Source of the DNA: Thamnaconus septentrionalis
Taxonomy: Eukaryota; Chordata; Actinopteri; Tetraodontiformes; Monacanthidae
Assembly: GCA_009823395.1 (NCBI GenBank)
Contig: CM020513.1
Location: 4,670,501-4,734,500 of the forward strand
Direction of reading: 5' to 3'
Length of the DNA stretch: 64,000 nt
In this document: positions 43,462 to 54,976 of the stretch, one piece after another
How positions within the stretch are numbered: the first letter of the stretch is position 1
Layout: the number at the start of each line of letters is the position of its first letter
Made by a program: the position numbers and the translations under genes
The notes under the pieces: generated by a model
What the model saw: only the letters and a program-made list of their open reading frames with translations
What the model was told of the DNA's origin: nothing
The model's database searches: none

Positions 43462-43930
43462 GATGAGACGGCTCAGTGATTAACGGTGACGCGCAGGTTT
43501 TTATTTGGACCTTCCCGAAATGATTTCAGAAGACGGACTAATTAACAACTGCCAAACTTGTCCGGCGGAATCTGGCTCAGGCCGGCTCGGAGGGATAACG
43601 CGCTGTCACTGCGCCGAGGTGAGGCGGAGGGCCGTGGGCGGGGCTTCTGTCACCGGGCTAATAACGACTGCCGCTGCCGCCGCTGTTGGAGCATTAGAGC
43701 GGATGTGGGAAGACACTCTTTTGTTTGTTTAAGTATCACTGGCAAACTTACCTAGCGTTGTCAGTGAGGATAGAAATGTTTTTGGGTTTTTTTTTTTGCA
43801 GGGGAGGTGGTTGTTCGACTTGCAAAATGCAAAATGAATGCGATTAATTCGATTAATGCAAAATGCGACCTGTTTTGAAGCATCACCAACACATCACCGC
43901 TATGAATCTGTCCTGATGCCCTTTGGATGA

Positions 43931-44070
43931 GAGCAGCAGCTATTGATTGTTTCTTGTAATTGATTAATCTGTCAATTATTTTTGTAAATGATTAATCTAC
44001 CTATTATTTTCTGTAATCAATTAATCTATCGATTATTTTAAGTGCTCGATTGATGTGTCAACTATTTTCT
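43931..44070. mobile_element. hAT MITE relic, GCTGCAACTAA family, 5' part
   Basis: AGCAGCAGCTATTGATTGTT is followed by three to four degenerate units of about 30 bp (TGATTAATCTGTCAATTATTTT, then similar), the expected 5' structure of the same hAT-derived family seen at 36,340. No intact TIR or duplication was found. Confidence 0.45.
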
Positions 44071-44926
44071 TTCATACATTTTCCTTCTGCAGGCTGCCAT
44101 ATTTTAATAGAAGAAAAAAAAAACACATGCTTTCATGCTTTTCAATCGCTCTGTGTTTGAGGGACAAGTCAACATCCCAACTGCAAGGTGGTAGCTTTGC
44201 TTAGGATCGGTCGGAAAACAAAAAGTGTCACAGTCAAAACACTGAAACGGCCAACTGCATAAACCGTGTACTGCAGAGAAAGAGAAAGAGAAAGACTGTG
44301 CCCACTGCTTCCAACCAAATGTTGAAATGGTGTTGAAAGAAAGTATGAGTGGCACTGAATTAGCATTTAATAGCAATAATTTAGCCTCTTTTCTCTCCCA
44401 TGCAGACTGACTCCACCATGGGGCTCACAGCAGCGGCAATCGGGTGGGTGGGCGGAGCCGCAGCGCGCTGACATCTCCGTAACCTCGCAATAATCATAAA
44501 TAATAGCAGGAAGGTAGCAGGCAGCGAGGCGGGCGGCTGTGAAAGAATGGGGACAATGGATTACACAAGACAGTCAGGCCGACTGTCTTGTAAATTGCAT
44601 GAGGGGAGAGATAAGGCAACAATCGCGGTTGCACAAAAAAACAAGACGAAGAGAGGAGGAGGAGGAGGAGGTGGGGAAGAAGATTGACGTGAAGACGGTT
44701 TTCAGAGGAGACGGACGCGACAAAAAGCGGCGGCGTTGAATAGGCGGCGTCCCCGGACACACTGCGGAGCGTGCGACAGCGATGATTGTCACCACAAAGC
44801 GGAAGCGCCGCGCCTCACTTTAGACGCTGTTCGTCACCTGAATCAATTGTCATCCTGTCATTTTTATTGCAGTTTATCGGCTCGCAGCACTTGCCCACTC
44901 TTATGTATGAACACGCGGCCATAGGG

Positions 44927-44928
<2 letters not shown>

Positions 44929-44959
<31 letters not shown>
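44929..44959. repeat. (GT)15 microsatellite
   Basis: Uninterrupted run. Confidence 0.97.
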
Positions 44960-44961
<2 letters not shown>

Positions 44962-45006
44962 GGCTACATGTACCCTACATGTGAGCTGACCGCCTCAGTC
45001 TTCTCA

Positions 45007-45048
45007 GGGGACTTGCAAGCTAGCTCGTAAGCTAGCTTGCTAGTCCCC
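45007..45048. repeat. Long near-perfect hairpin, 19-bp arms
   Basis: The left arm (45,007-45,025, GGGGACTTGCAAGCTAGCT) and right arm (45,030-45,048) are reverse complements at 18 of 19 positions, with a 4-nt CGTA loop. The arms contain GCTAGC words, themselves palindromic. It is not part of a recognised transposon. Confidence 0.93.
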
Positions 45049-47908
45049 CTGCTAAACAGACGCCTTTGACCTCACTGATGCTTTTTCCCTAATCTCCTTA
45101 TGACATCGAACCCGTGTTTTGAACGTTTAAAACGAGAACAATGCAGCCGATGGCGGGGCTCCAAGTCACTAACAAACTCCTGCCTGGAGGCGCCGCCGCC
45201 GCGCTGTGGTTTCAAGGCGAGGAAGAGATCGGCGCTGCGGCTGCCGGCGCCTGATAAAACTTCAGAGGGAAATCACTCGCTGTGCACTCCTGCGATTATC
45301 CGCCAACACGAGCATTGTTGTTTTGTTTTGTTTTTTTCCAGACGGCCACGTCTGACTCTCATTTAATTTGCCACTGACATACGGAATGACTCGCTTAATG
45401 CAGGGGGAATCACACAGCAGCTGTGTGGAGTCACCTGGAGCCAATTTAAGAAATAAAACCTTCTCCTGTTCTTTTTTTTTTTTCTAACCCTTTTAAACTC
45501 AACGTATTTATAAAGAAAAGGTAAAAGGCCTCTATTAATTAGAGAACTATAAATATTACATGCATAGGCAGGTGTTGCCTGTTCATGAGCAGAATAAAAC
45601 AGCTTGGGGGCCAAACAGAACACCAGACTTATGCTTCTGATGTCCATTTTTATTTAAAACTTTACCAACTGAGAATATAATATATACAACCTCGCTCGCG
45701 CAAAGTGGCGCAACCGTCTACTTTGGAGGTGGCCCCGGCTTTGTGCTTCATGATGATGTATGTTTGTGGCAGGCCGGGAGATCGATCCGCCGCCCTATTT
45801 CTGGGGCTCCGCGGAGAACATCTCATTCCCGGCAAACACAGACTTGAGTCATCGCTCGCATGTTTGGGATCAATATCCATCGATCAGGCGTCCACAGGCC
45901 GCAGAAATACATCCTTTATCCATTATAAAAAATTAACAGCCTGCTGCGGTGGGATATGAAGACAAACGGCCTCCGAGTCTCTCAAGGCACGGAAGGAAAA
46001 GTGTAACGGAAGAGTTTGGTTTGGACAATTTGATTTAGTTTTGCTATGATTCTGGACATTTTTTTATTTATTTTTTTGCCCGGACTGCAAGTTGTCCTGG
46101 CATCAACGCATAACTTCGCCGTCGTGTGGGCTTAAAATTTCGGCCGGGTCTGACAGCAGCAATTATAACAAACTTTAGCTGATGTGCTAATGTGCTAATG
46201 TGCCGCAATTAACATGTGATGGGATAATGAGCTGAAAAACAACAAAACACAGCGGAGTCATAATGTAGAGTCTTACTCAGTTTTTTGTTTTTTGTTGGCT
46301 TTTTTTTTTTTGCGAGCTTCTTCCACTAATGTTGCCATCTGCACAGGAGAGCCGGCATCCAGACGGCGAGTGAAGTGACAGCACGAGCAATTAAAGCGCA
46401 TCAGCGCCAGCCGGGTGACTGTCACTGGACCTCGGCGGGAAGACGCCGCCTTGTTATGGCGGCAGCTACGGCGTCATTGTTCGCCGGATGAGTTATTGCG
46501 CGTCGTTAGGCGCCAAACACGACGCAACATAATGGCGGCACTTCCAGAAGTGACACAAATATTAGGGCTTAATTTATCACAGCGCGGTCGTCTGGTCACA
46601 AGTGTCGGACGTGGCCTCGTCACACAGCCAACAGATGGTTCCCGCATAATTAAAGAGCCCCGATGAAAACAGGATCCGTGGAAAATTCCGCTGGGAAAGA
46701 ACCCGGGGCAACTGAGACGTGTCGAAAGCATTTCATTTTAATTGTCATTTTGCCAAAGTTGTAGGTTATTTTTCTCTGGTAGTTTTATTTTAAAGTTTCA
46801 TGACCTGGGCTGTCTTATAGATTTGTGTGAGCAATAGTTAGCTGTATTTGGCTGCACTCACAAAACTTTGATGCAAACGAAACAACCGCCCTCTGATGTC
46901 AGATGTTATTATATGATTGCGAGGGATTTGTTGTCCAACCGCCTGAACTTTCTGGACGATAACCGAACAACATTTGTTGTCAAAGTGACTTCTCTTTGCA
47001 ATTCCTGGGTCGTTTGAGTGTAGCAAACCCAACCGGAGGCCACGACTTGCAACAGCGTATCATTCTCGCATCGATTCGGACCAGCAAATGGACCTTTTAG
47101 GAGTGAACCTCACCTTAGACTTTGGAAAGAAAAAAAAGCGTTCCCCCTTGCACAGCGCCCTCTGTTGGTGCACACGTTCAGAGGCTGTTTTTCATGCCCG
47201 GCTGCAGCCGAAGGTGCGGAACTCCGGGATCTTCACTACGATTCTCACCATCAATGCCTCAGAACCGACTCCACAAAGTCAAAGAATTCAAAAATTTCTA
47301 GCCTTCAGACATATTGCAGTTGCAGACGTGTAAGCATGTAATTATCATTTCCTGCACATACAGGGTCTAACCTGGCCTTGAGCAGTGAGATATGTGTGGA
47401 TGGTGGGTCAGCACAGAGTTATTTTAATGGTAAAACTCTAAATGGAGACATTAAAAGAATGACAGCATTAGAGGGAGAGTGCAGAAGCTGCACTCAGGCA
47501 ACAAAAAGGCAATTACAACATTAAGTCACTGCTTTAGAAAGTGAACCGTTAAAGTTTCTTCAGCGTTTCTTTCAGAGTTGGACAGACACGAAGGATAAAA
47601 TGCCGTTTGCAGTAATAGAAAGAGCCAAATGTCACCCATTAGAGTATAACTAAATTATAAAGTGTGTTTCCCCCAAGGAGGTGGGGGGTGGGGGTGTAAT
47701 AATGATAAAATAAAATAAAAAATCTTCCACTTTAAAGTCATCACTTAAAGAATCAGACAATTGCTCCGTATTTTTTTTCTCTCTGGCCAATAAACCCGAG
47801 GAGAGCCGAGCCAGCAATGAAGTTATTCCACTAACAAGTTCTGTCTGCGCAGAACCACTGCCTGATATTAAAGTTGTTTGTCTGTGTCACCAAGCAGTGC
47901 GAGCGCAC

Positions 47909-47935
47909 GCACACACACACACGCACATGCACACA
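47909..47935. repeat. (CA)n imperfect microsatellite
   Basis: CA run with two GC interruptions. Confidence 0.88.
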
Positions 47936-48383
47936 ATCACATTATTTCATTATTTGAAATCAAACCAAAACATGCCAACCTGCTGCTGCATAATCAGCCT
48001 GTTAGATGAATCTTTGTTTACGAAAAAGAAAAAAAAGATATTGGTCTGTGCAATTTGTGAAGCCAGCGTTGCTCGATAAGATGGAAGCCAACAGTGAAAC
48101 CAGTTTTGGATCCACCCAATCAGCTGCTAGCCTTCGGAAAAGTTAAAGTCCAAATGTCCTTCAGTTCACACTTAAAGCTCCTAACGAGACGTGATGGGGG
48201 GGTTGGGGTGGGGGGTGTCTTAAACGGCAGCTGGATCTAGTCGTGGATCCGCATTTCATTAGATTGGCTACCCCACCCCGCCTCCACCACCACTCCCCAC
48301 TCCCCCACCAAATCCCACTCTTATTCCTCAGAGACAATCAGTTTGACCACATTAGTGTCACTGAAGGACGACGTGTCGCCTTT

Positions 48384-48404
48384 AAAAAAAAAAAAAAAAA
48401 AAAA
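48384..48404. repeat. Poly-A21 tract
   Basis: Twenty-one A residues; no recognisable retroposon body precedes it. Confidence 0.93.
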
Positions 48405-48599
48405 GGGGAAAAAATCCTTGTGAAAATTGCATCTTTTTTCTACACATTAGCTACAGCTAATAATCCAGCGACAGTGACACTGAGTTTCCACCAATCGGCC
48501 CTTTGTCGCTCTTTTCTCATTACGTACCGCCGCCGCAGCTCAACCCGCTCTCTCTCTCTCTCTCTACCACTTTAACAGGAGATGAAGGGCCATACTGGT

Positions 48600-48740
48600 T
48601 CCATTAAAAAGCCATCATTGTTATTAAAATTAATGACCTCGGTCCAACAGGAGACACGCGGCAAATTACGTTAGATTGCCTCATATACATAAAACGATAC
48701 GGCGTGAGACGAGCGAGATCTTTGAATAGCACTCGAACGT
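48600..48740. promoter_or_regulatory. Candidate conserved non-coding element
   Basis: CCATTAAAAAGCCATCATTG, TTAAAATTAATGACCTC and CAAATTACG lie together without a reading frame. Motif-based inference. Confidence 0.2.
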
Positions 48741-48819
48741 CGAGCCTTCTGAGAGGAAACGAGTTCTTTTTTTCCTGTGTGGCGTGGAAGTGTAAAAAAA
48801 TAAATTGATCTGATTTGTA

Positions 48820-48845
48820 TGTGTGTGTGTGTGTGTGTGTGTGTG
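48820..48845. repeat. (GT)13 microsatellite
   Basis: Uninterrupted run. Confidence 0.95.
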
Positions 48846-51159
48846 CAGGGGTGTGGGTGGGGGGCCGTGGGTCAGGAGGGATTTGTTCTGACTGATGTTT
48901 AGAGCAGTAAGTTTTGATCTGACTGTGAAACGGTTGATGTCGGCGCTGTAGATGCGATGCTGATCTGATCCTGTGGAAACTGTCACTGAGGAGCCGAGAC
49001 TCGCATGCTGTCATACTTTATTTAAACTGGACACATGTGATGTTATTTCACCACTAGACGGTGCAGTTTTTGAGCCAGTCGTGCGACCAAAACAAACCGG
49101 CTCCCTGCAGGCTGTCTGAACTGCTTTTAACTTTTAGTTTTGTTTTGTTTTTGTTTTTGTGGATGGCTGTTGAGTTTTCATAAAATTTCAGTTTTATTTT
49201 CAGTGCGTAGCCACACCTGTTCATTCTGAATTGTTACATGCTCAGTTTGTATATACAGCAGCTGTGTTTCTGGCGACTCTTCATAAACCAACCAAATTAT
49301 CTTCCAATTTTTTGTCCAAATCCCAAAACTGTGAGAGGAAAATCAAAACGGTTTTGTCTCTTTATCACCCAGTAACTGCACCTACTTTTTACAGCTTCCT
49401 GAGATGTACTCTCCCATGCAGTTACACGACTTTAGCAAGTCCACATCGCACTCATACATGAAACTCGTCCTGAGGAAAATCGTCCTCACAAATCGGAGGG
49501 ACGAATCTGCTGGGCCGAGAGTGAAGCTTCCTACTGAGTCAGTTTTGGGGGTCAGAAGTCACGGCCGAGTAGCGGAGGTGTGGAGGGGTGTGAACAATGT
49601 GAAGATCGGGTCCGGAGCAGCCGTGCAGACAGGTGGCGTCCCAGTCTGGCACTTCCAAAGGCAGAACGCTCTGATTCTCGGCTGTCGGGTAGTAGCGCGT
49701 GGTGATTTATGAGCCTCGGTGCCAAGGAGAGGAAGGCGGGAGGTGGGGGGGGGTTACATTTCGGCGAGCTGTGCGCCTCCGCTGCCCTTAAACTAATTTC
49801 TGCATACCCAGGTACTTTCACTTCCCACGTTTGTGTCATTTTTCTGTAATGACTATTAAAGGAGGTCGGCTGAGTCGAGGCAAATGGGGCGGCACTCCAC
49901 CGCGGGCGCCGGCGGGCTGCGGGTAATTAAGGTGCAAGGGTGCGGAGAGGGATGGGGGAGGGGTCGGTGGCGAGGCCCTCGGCAGGTGACCGAATATTCA
50001 TCGCAATCAAAAACATACAGCCTGATGATTAATTGCAGCCACCGGTGTGATTACAATACGAACGACTTTGCGGCCAATTGCGAGCTGCCACGGCGGCTGA
50101 ATCGAGTTTCCCCCCTTGATTAACAAACAGCCGGTACTTCGGAGGCGGTCGCTGCATGAGAGAGAGAGAGAGACGGCTGTAGGGTTTTGTTTGTTTCGGG
50201 AGGGAGGCGTTTGGACCGACTTCCATAGTGTGCCGAGGAAAACAACGGAGGAGATACTGAACGAAGACAAACAGCTCCTCCGGTCGCTTTTATCCTCGTA
50301 AGGAAGGTTCAACGCCGCAAGCCGACCTCAGCCCAGCTGTGCAGCCGAGCAACCAACCAACCAACCCACCAACCTGTGGTACTGACCCACTTTCTGGTCT
50401 CATCCATCACGTGCAAACTCCTGGAGACTCCGATTGGTTTCAATTTCAAGGTTATAATTCCTCCAGGGTCAGAGCGCCGGAACGGAATCATTTATAGCGG
50501 CCGCGACGATACTTAGGGATTCATACGGTTTTCCAGATGGCGTTCTGATGTTTTCAGTCTCGATCAAAGCGAGGCGGAACACAGTGATCAAGATCCAAAA
50601 CTTGAAAAAAATAAAAATAAAAAAGTCCCAACACAAGCACAGAAAGGCACATCCTCTGTTCTGGCCATGACAAGGAACGCCCACTCAAACCCACGCGTGT
50701 TAAATCGCTGTGTTCCTCTTTTATTTTCCCCTTCCCCTGACACCCGAGGTGCAAATTAGATGCACCACCACCACCACCACCAACCAGTCGTACATCACCT
50801 CCTCCGCCAGTGCGAGAACCTCGCTTATTTTCCTTTGCACTCCAAACCCACTGGAGGATCGGCGGGCGAATTCAGCCCCGGAGAAGCCGGAGAGTCGTCC
50901 GGAAAAACCACACGTGTCAAACATACCGCCGCCCACAGCGCCCCCTCGCCCTTCCGCCCCGCTGTGGGTGTAGCACTTTGTGTGCGTCCTCTCCTCGGTA
51001 ATTAAAAGTAATTGGACGGTAACGGGGAGAAGTTGGGGCCGGGAGGCGCGGTCACTGCGGTCCAAACCGGAACTCCATCTGGCGTTGTGGCAACGGCGAA
51101 GGCTCATTAGTTACCCGTTTTCGCCGCCGCCGTTTGGCTCCTTTTTGGCCGGCTGGATG

Positions 51160-51160
<1 letters not shown>

Positions 51161-51231
<71 letters not shown>

Positions 51232-51273
51232 GCTACTGCTGCTACTGCTGCTGCTGCTGCTGCTGCCGCTGCC
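51161..51273. repeat. (CTG)23 trinucleotide repeat with impure extension
   Basis: CTG is uninterrupted over 51,161-51,230 (about 23 units) and continues with CGC/TAC-interrupted units to about 51,273. The frames through it give poly-Ala or poly-Leu on one strand and poly-Ser on the other; none has independent coding support. Confidence 0.97.
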
Positions 51274-51398
51274 ACCAGTCACGGCTCGCGGGAAAATAAG
51301 TGGGCAGATTTTTTCATTTTCGTTCGTGTCGCCGCCACTCGCAAGACGGAGTCAAAGTGAGGGGGTCAGCAAATGGAAAATGAAAAACGATCCATATA

Positions 51399-51484
51399 TC
51401 CACCCATCCATCATCCACCCATCCATCCATCATCCATCCATCCATCATCCATCCATCCATCCATCATCCATCCATCCATCCATT
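51399..51484. repeat. (CCAT/CATCCAT)n array
   Basis: CCAT units interrupted regularly by CATC over about 85 bp. Confidence 0.95.
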
Positions 51485-51828
51485 GTCTATAATCAGGATT
51501 CTGGAGCTCAGGAATCTCTGAAGTCTCCTTGAGTCGTCCTCTTCTCTGTGCCGTGTCAGTTTAGTTCTACTTCCTGTGTGTTTTCCAGCCCGGAGTGATT
51601 GTTTCCTCTTGTCACTAATGTCCTCCACTCCTGCGCGAGACCACTTTGTTTTCTCCACTTTGAGCTTTGCTTCCCATTTCACCCGTTTGTTTGATGTGTG
51701 ATTCCTTCCTCCCATTTTACTTGACCTTTCCCATCCTCCCGGATTAAAGAGCTCGTTTTATTGCCGGTCATTTGTGCCTCACCTCGTCTCTGCCCACCTC
51801 AAAGTTTGCCACTGCTACTCAACTGAAT

Positions 51829-51846
51829 AAAAAAAAAAAAAAAAAA
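51829..51846. repeat. Poly-A tract
   Basis: About eighteen A residues. Confidence 0.92.
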
Positions 51847-52332
51847 GACTGCAAACATCCGCAGCATTTTTGAAGGTCGAGACCGTGACGAGGATTCGAC
51901 GAGCAGTCGCAAATATTTGCTTCGCCAAATCGAGCTTGAACAAACAAACATCCGCGGCTCTCGCTTCGACACCACCTGGTGTCACGTGTCTCATCGCACC
52001 CCTCGCAGTTACGCACGACAGTTTTCATGGCGAGCAGAGCCGGATCGCTCGGTGCGCGAAGAGATCTGATGACAGCCGCTGCTCTTTTCACTGGCTTCGG
52101 ATTTCTCTGCATTAGCGGCGCCACAGCGGCATTTAACAAGCAGAGTTACTGACTCCTGGAAGAGTGTGTGTGTGTGTGTGTAGGTGTGTGATATTATGAA
52201 CGATGCCACAGCACCCAGCTTTTGCGGGGACTGTAACTTGGTAGACGTGGCAGAAGGCGAATTGAGGAGCTTAATGACCCTGCAGCCGCATGATTCATGG
52301 AACGGATTACACAATATTTCTCCAAACGTAGC

Positions 52333-52368
52333 GAGTGTGTGTGTCTGCGTGTGTGTGTGTGTGTGTTC
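52333..52368. repeat. (GT)n imperfect microsatellite
   Basis: GT run with one CTGC interruption. Confidence 0.9.
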
Positions 52369-52556
52369 CAAAAAAAAAATAAAAACCTTGCCGAGTCGTC
52401 TTTTAACAGCCTCCCGCTCCAAGGTCAGCGCAGCCTGGAGTGGAGCCCACCGAGACGACGGGGCCATTAGTGCTCTCTCTCCCTCTTTCTGTGTCTCTCG
52501 CTCACTCTCTTTCCCTCTCAGACGGGGATCCACATGTGTGCCGAGGAAAAGGAAAA

Positions 52557-52576
52557 CACACACACACACACACACA
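52557..52576. repeat. (CA)10 microsatellite
   Basis: Uninterrupted run. Confidence 0.93.
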
Positions 52577-54332
52577 AGACAAAAATCCCTGCACACAGGC
52601 ATGTTCCACCTGGGACCTCCCCGGCACGGCGGGGCGGACCTCTGGGATTCTGCTGACCTGCTTTAGAGGAAGCGCAACTCGGGCGCCTTGTTAGACGCAG
52701 CATGATGGAGAGCAGGTGGGACCAGATTGAGCGGGTGCGCTTTTTTTTTTTTTACCAGCCATTCCTGCTCAGTTGGCGCCCCATTAAAAGACAGCGTGCA
52801 AAAACGCAACCGCACAAGCGGGCGTAGCGACACACTTGCACTTTGACTTGTGTATCTTTTTATTTTTTTGCGCATTGTATTTTTTTTTTTCTTCTTTGCA
52901 ACCGGCTCAGCTGCTGCCGCACGACTTCTGATGGCTGAGAGCTCCGTGCAGCCACATCCAGCCACTGCTGTCAGTGAGCCAACGGTAATTAAAAAATTGA
53001 CCCAAAGCGTGGCGCGATGCAACACGGTGGTTTGCCTCGTGGATCGACACCGGCTTCTCCGTTTTCCCGTGAATGCACCGTCATCCCTCACCCACTCCCG
53101 AGTCAATCAGCCGGTCTGCACCGCAATCAGCTTCTAGCGCTCACACCTGTTCGCCACACCAGGCCGCACAGCTGCCCACCTCCTCTCTGCCAGATTGTTT
53201 CTCCGCTTGGTCGTGACTCTCCGGCGTTTTTGAACTTCTTGTACAAACGCTATTGTGTGTTGCGTTTGTGTTCATTTCATTCCTGTTTCATTGCAGTAGT
53301 TGGTCGGCCGAAAATGTTGTATTTCTACCACTTTTGACATTCATTATTTGTTTTAGCCCATGAAGTTAAGGATGAGTTTACCACACAATGAAAAACATGC
53401 ATTTGATCATTTTAACCCTTTATAACCTATTTATTACTATGATTATTTTGCTATATGTTTGTATTCATGCACATTATTATCTGGGCTGCACAATGTGTAA
53501 AATGGACGAGCAAGATTTCATAGTTGAAATTTTAAAGTGGTCCAGCAGCAGGACATGTTATAATAATAAATAAATAAAAAAAAGTCAGACCCACTCAAGG
53601 TGAAACACTTGTGCTGTCAAGAGCGTCCTCTCCCATGCAAGCGAGATGAGGTTAATCCCGCTGAACTTCATCCAAATGTCAAGTGCCGAAGGTGGGAAAG
53701 TCAATTAATGGGAGCGATTTGCAAAACAAACTTTTGTGTCTCTGCTCCACATCTTTTGTCTGGCGGATCTCGGAGGGACTCGGCAGTTCAACTCGTCTCC
53801 TCAAAACCAGCGAAGCAGCGACTGCCGAGGTGCACGGTGGGCGATTAGGAATGCAAATCATGTCTGGTAGGTTTGTTTGTGCTGAGTGAGAAGAGGCGAG
53901 GGGGGGTGGGTGGAGTGTGGGGACATGACAACCTTTCGCACCGTGATCACATTTAAGCGAGATTGGGAATGAAATATTCATAACCTTTCCTCACGCGAAA
54001 AACAAAAACAACCCCGGAGTGTTTTCAGTCCAGGAGGAAATAATTTGGAGGAAAGTTCAAGACTGAGCAACATGATCATACTGAACCTGTTTGCAGGTTT
54101 GAGCCAAAATTGTTGCTGTTTTTTGTTGTTTTTTTTTTTGACAGATCCCAGTTTTTAACATTTCACCGTGAAAATCCAACAGTGGAGCTTTCGACACTAC
54201 CGGCCCTCCTACTCACTCTCTACCTCCTCCTCCTTCTCATCACTGGTGCCTGAACGAACTCAGGAAGCCAGTGGCTGAAAAACAAAAACGGTGCTTTCAT
54301 TTTAAAACTTATGAGATATTGTCTGAGAACTG

Positions 54333-54365
54333 TTTCCATCAGAGACACAGTGTCTCTGATGGAAA
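54333..54365. repeat. Perfect 33-bp palindrome (16-1-16)
   Basis: TTTCCATCAGAGACAC and GTGTCTCTGATGGAAA are exact reverse complements around a single central A. No transposon is recognisable around it. Confidence 0.95.
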
Positions 54366-54480
54366 TGGAATGTTTCCGTTGTTCGGCCTCTCGGTTTTTT
54401 TATATAGAGGGCTGAATGTAGGACCATGTGATGTGTCCGCCGAGCCTATAGATGAGTTGCGGGATTTGCAGCCGGTGCCA

Positions 54481-54580
54481 TTCGAGCTTTTATCTGCTAA
54501 TAAGCCGTCAGATAATTCAATTAAACTAATTAGTGACGCCCACTGTCGCTAATCAGGGGGAGAATAATGAGATTACTGCC
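54481..54580. promoter_or_regulatory. Strong candidate conserved non-coding element
   Basis: Within 100 bp lie TTTATCTGCTAATAAGC, CAGATAATTCAATTAAAC, ACTAATTAGTGACG, CGCTAATCAGG and AATAATGAGATTACTG: at least five homeodomain-type cores plus GATA-like sites, with no reading frame or repeat. Among the patches in this window it has the densest developmental-TF vocabulary. Confidence 0.35.
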
Positions 54581-54923
54581 TCTTTGGGTGCTCACTCCGT
54601 GCCGAACATAAAGGAAAACTTACGAGGGCGCCGGGAAATGGATTTTTACCATCCGCCTCTTTGTCTTTCACACTATTCATACTTTTTTTTTTCCCCATTT
54701 CCTCCCACAGCTGCTTTTTTTTTTACATTTGGATCCTGAACGTAGAGTGCTTTTCTATTCCCGTTGCTTGATACTCCTTTTTTCCCTTTATTTTTCCGTC
54801 TTATTTCTTTTTTTTTTTTTTTTTTAAATGAAATGGTATTTCCTGTATTGATCCTCTGTTGAATAAGACCAAAAAAAAACAAAATATGAAGTTCGTGGTC
54901 CTGCAGTGTTACTGATCCTGTAC

Positions 54924-54931
<8 letters not shown>

Positions 54932-54972
<41 letters not shown>
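54932..54972. repeat. (CA)20 microsatellite
   Basis: Uninterrupted run. Confidence 0.97.

Positions 54973-54976
<4 letters not shown>

Larger units (their letters stand above)
45049..51100. other. No gene recognised
   Basis: Mostly unique-looking sequence. Includes AT-rich, motif-rich patches at 45,440-45,680 (CTATTAATTAGAG, TATAAATATTACATGCATA) and 48,600-48,740, an A21 run at 48,384-48,404, a G-quadruplex-prone stretch at 48,195-48,216 and short microsatellites. Confidence 0.45.
51850..54320. other. No gene recognised
   Basis: Contains short GT, CT and CA arrays near 52,165, 52,335, 52,485 and 52,557, a poly-T run near 52,740 and an AT-rich patch at 53,400-53,580. No exon or transposon end was recognised. 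Confidence 0.5.

Noticed and set aside
50980..51360. Poly-Ala, poly-Leu or poly-Ser protein over the CTG array
   Set aside because: All frames through a trinucleotide repeat are open; there are no splice sites or conserved flanks to support coding.
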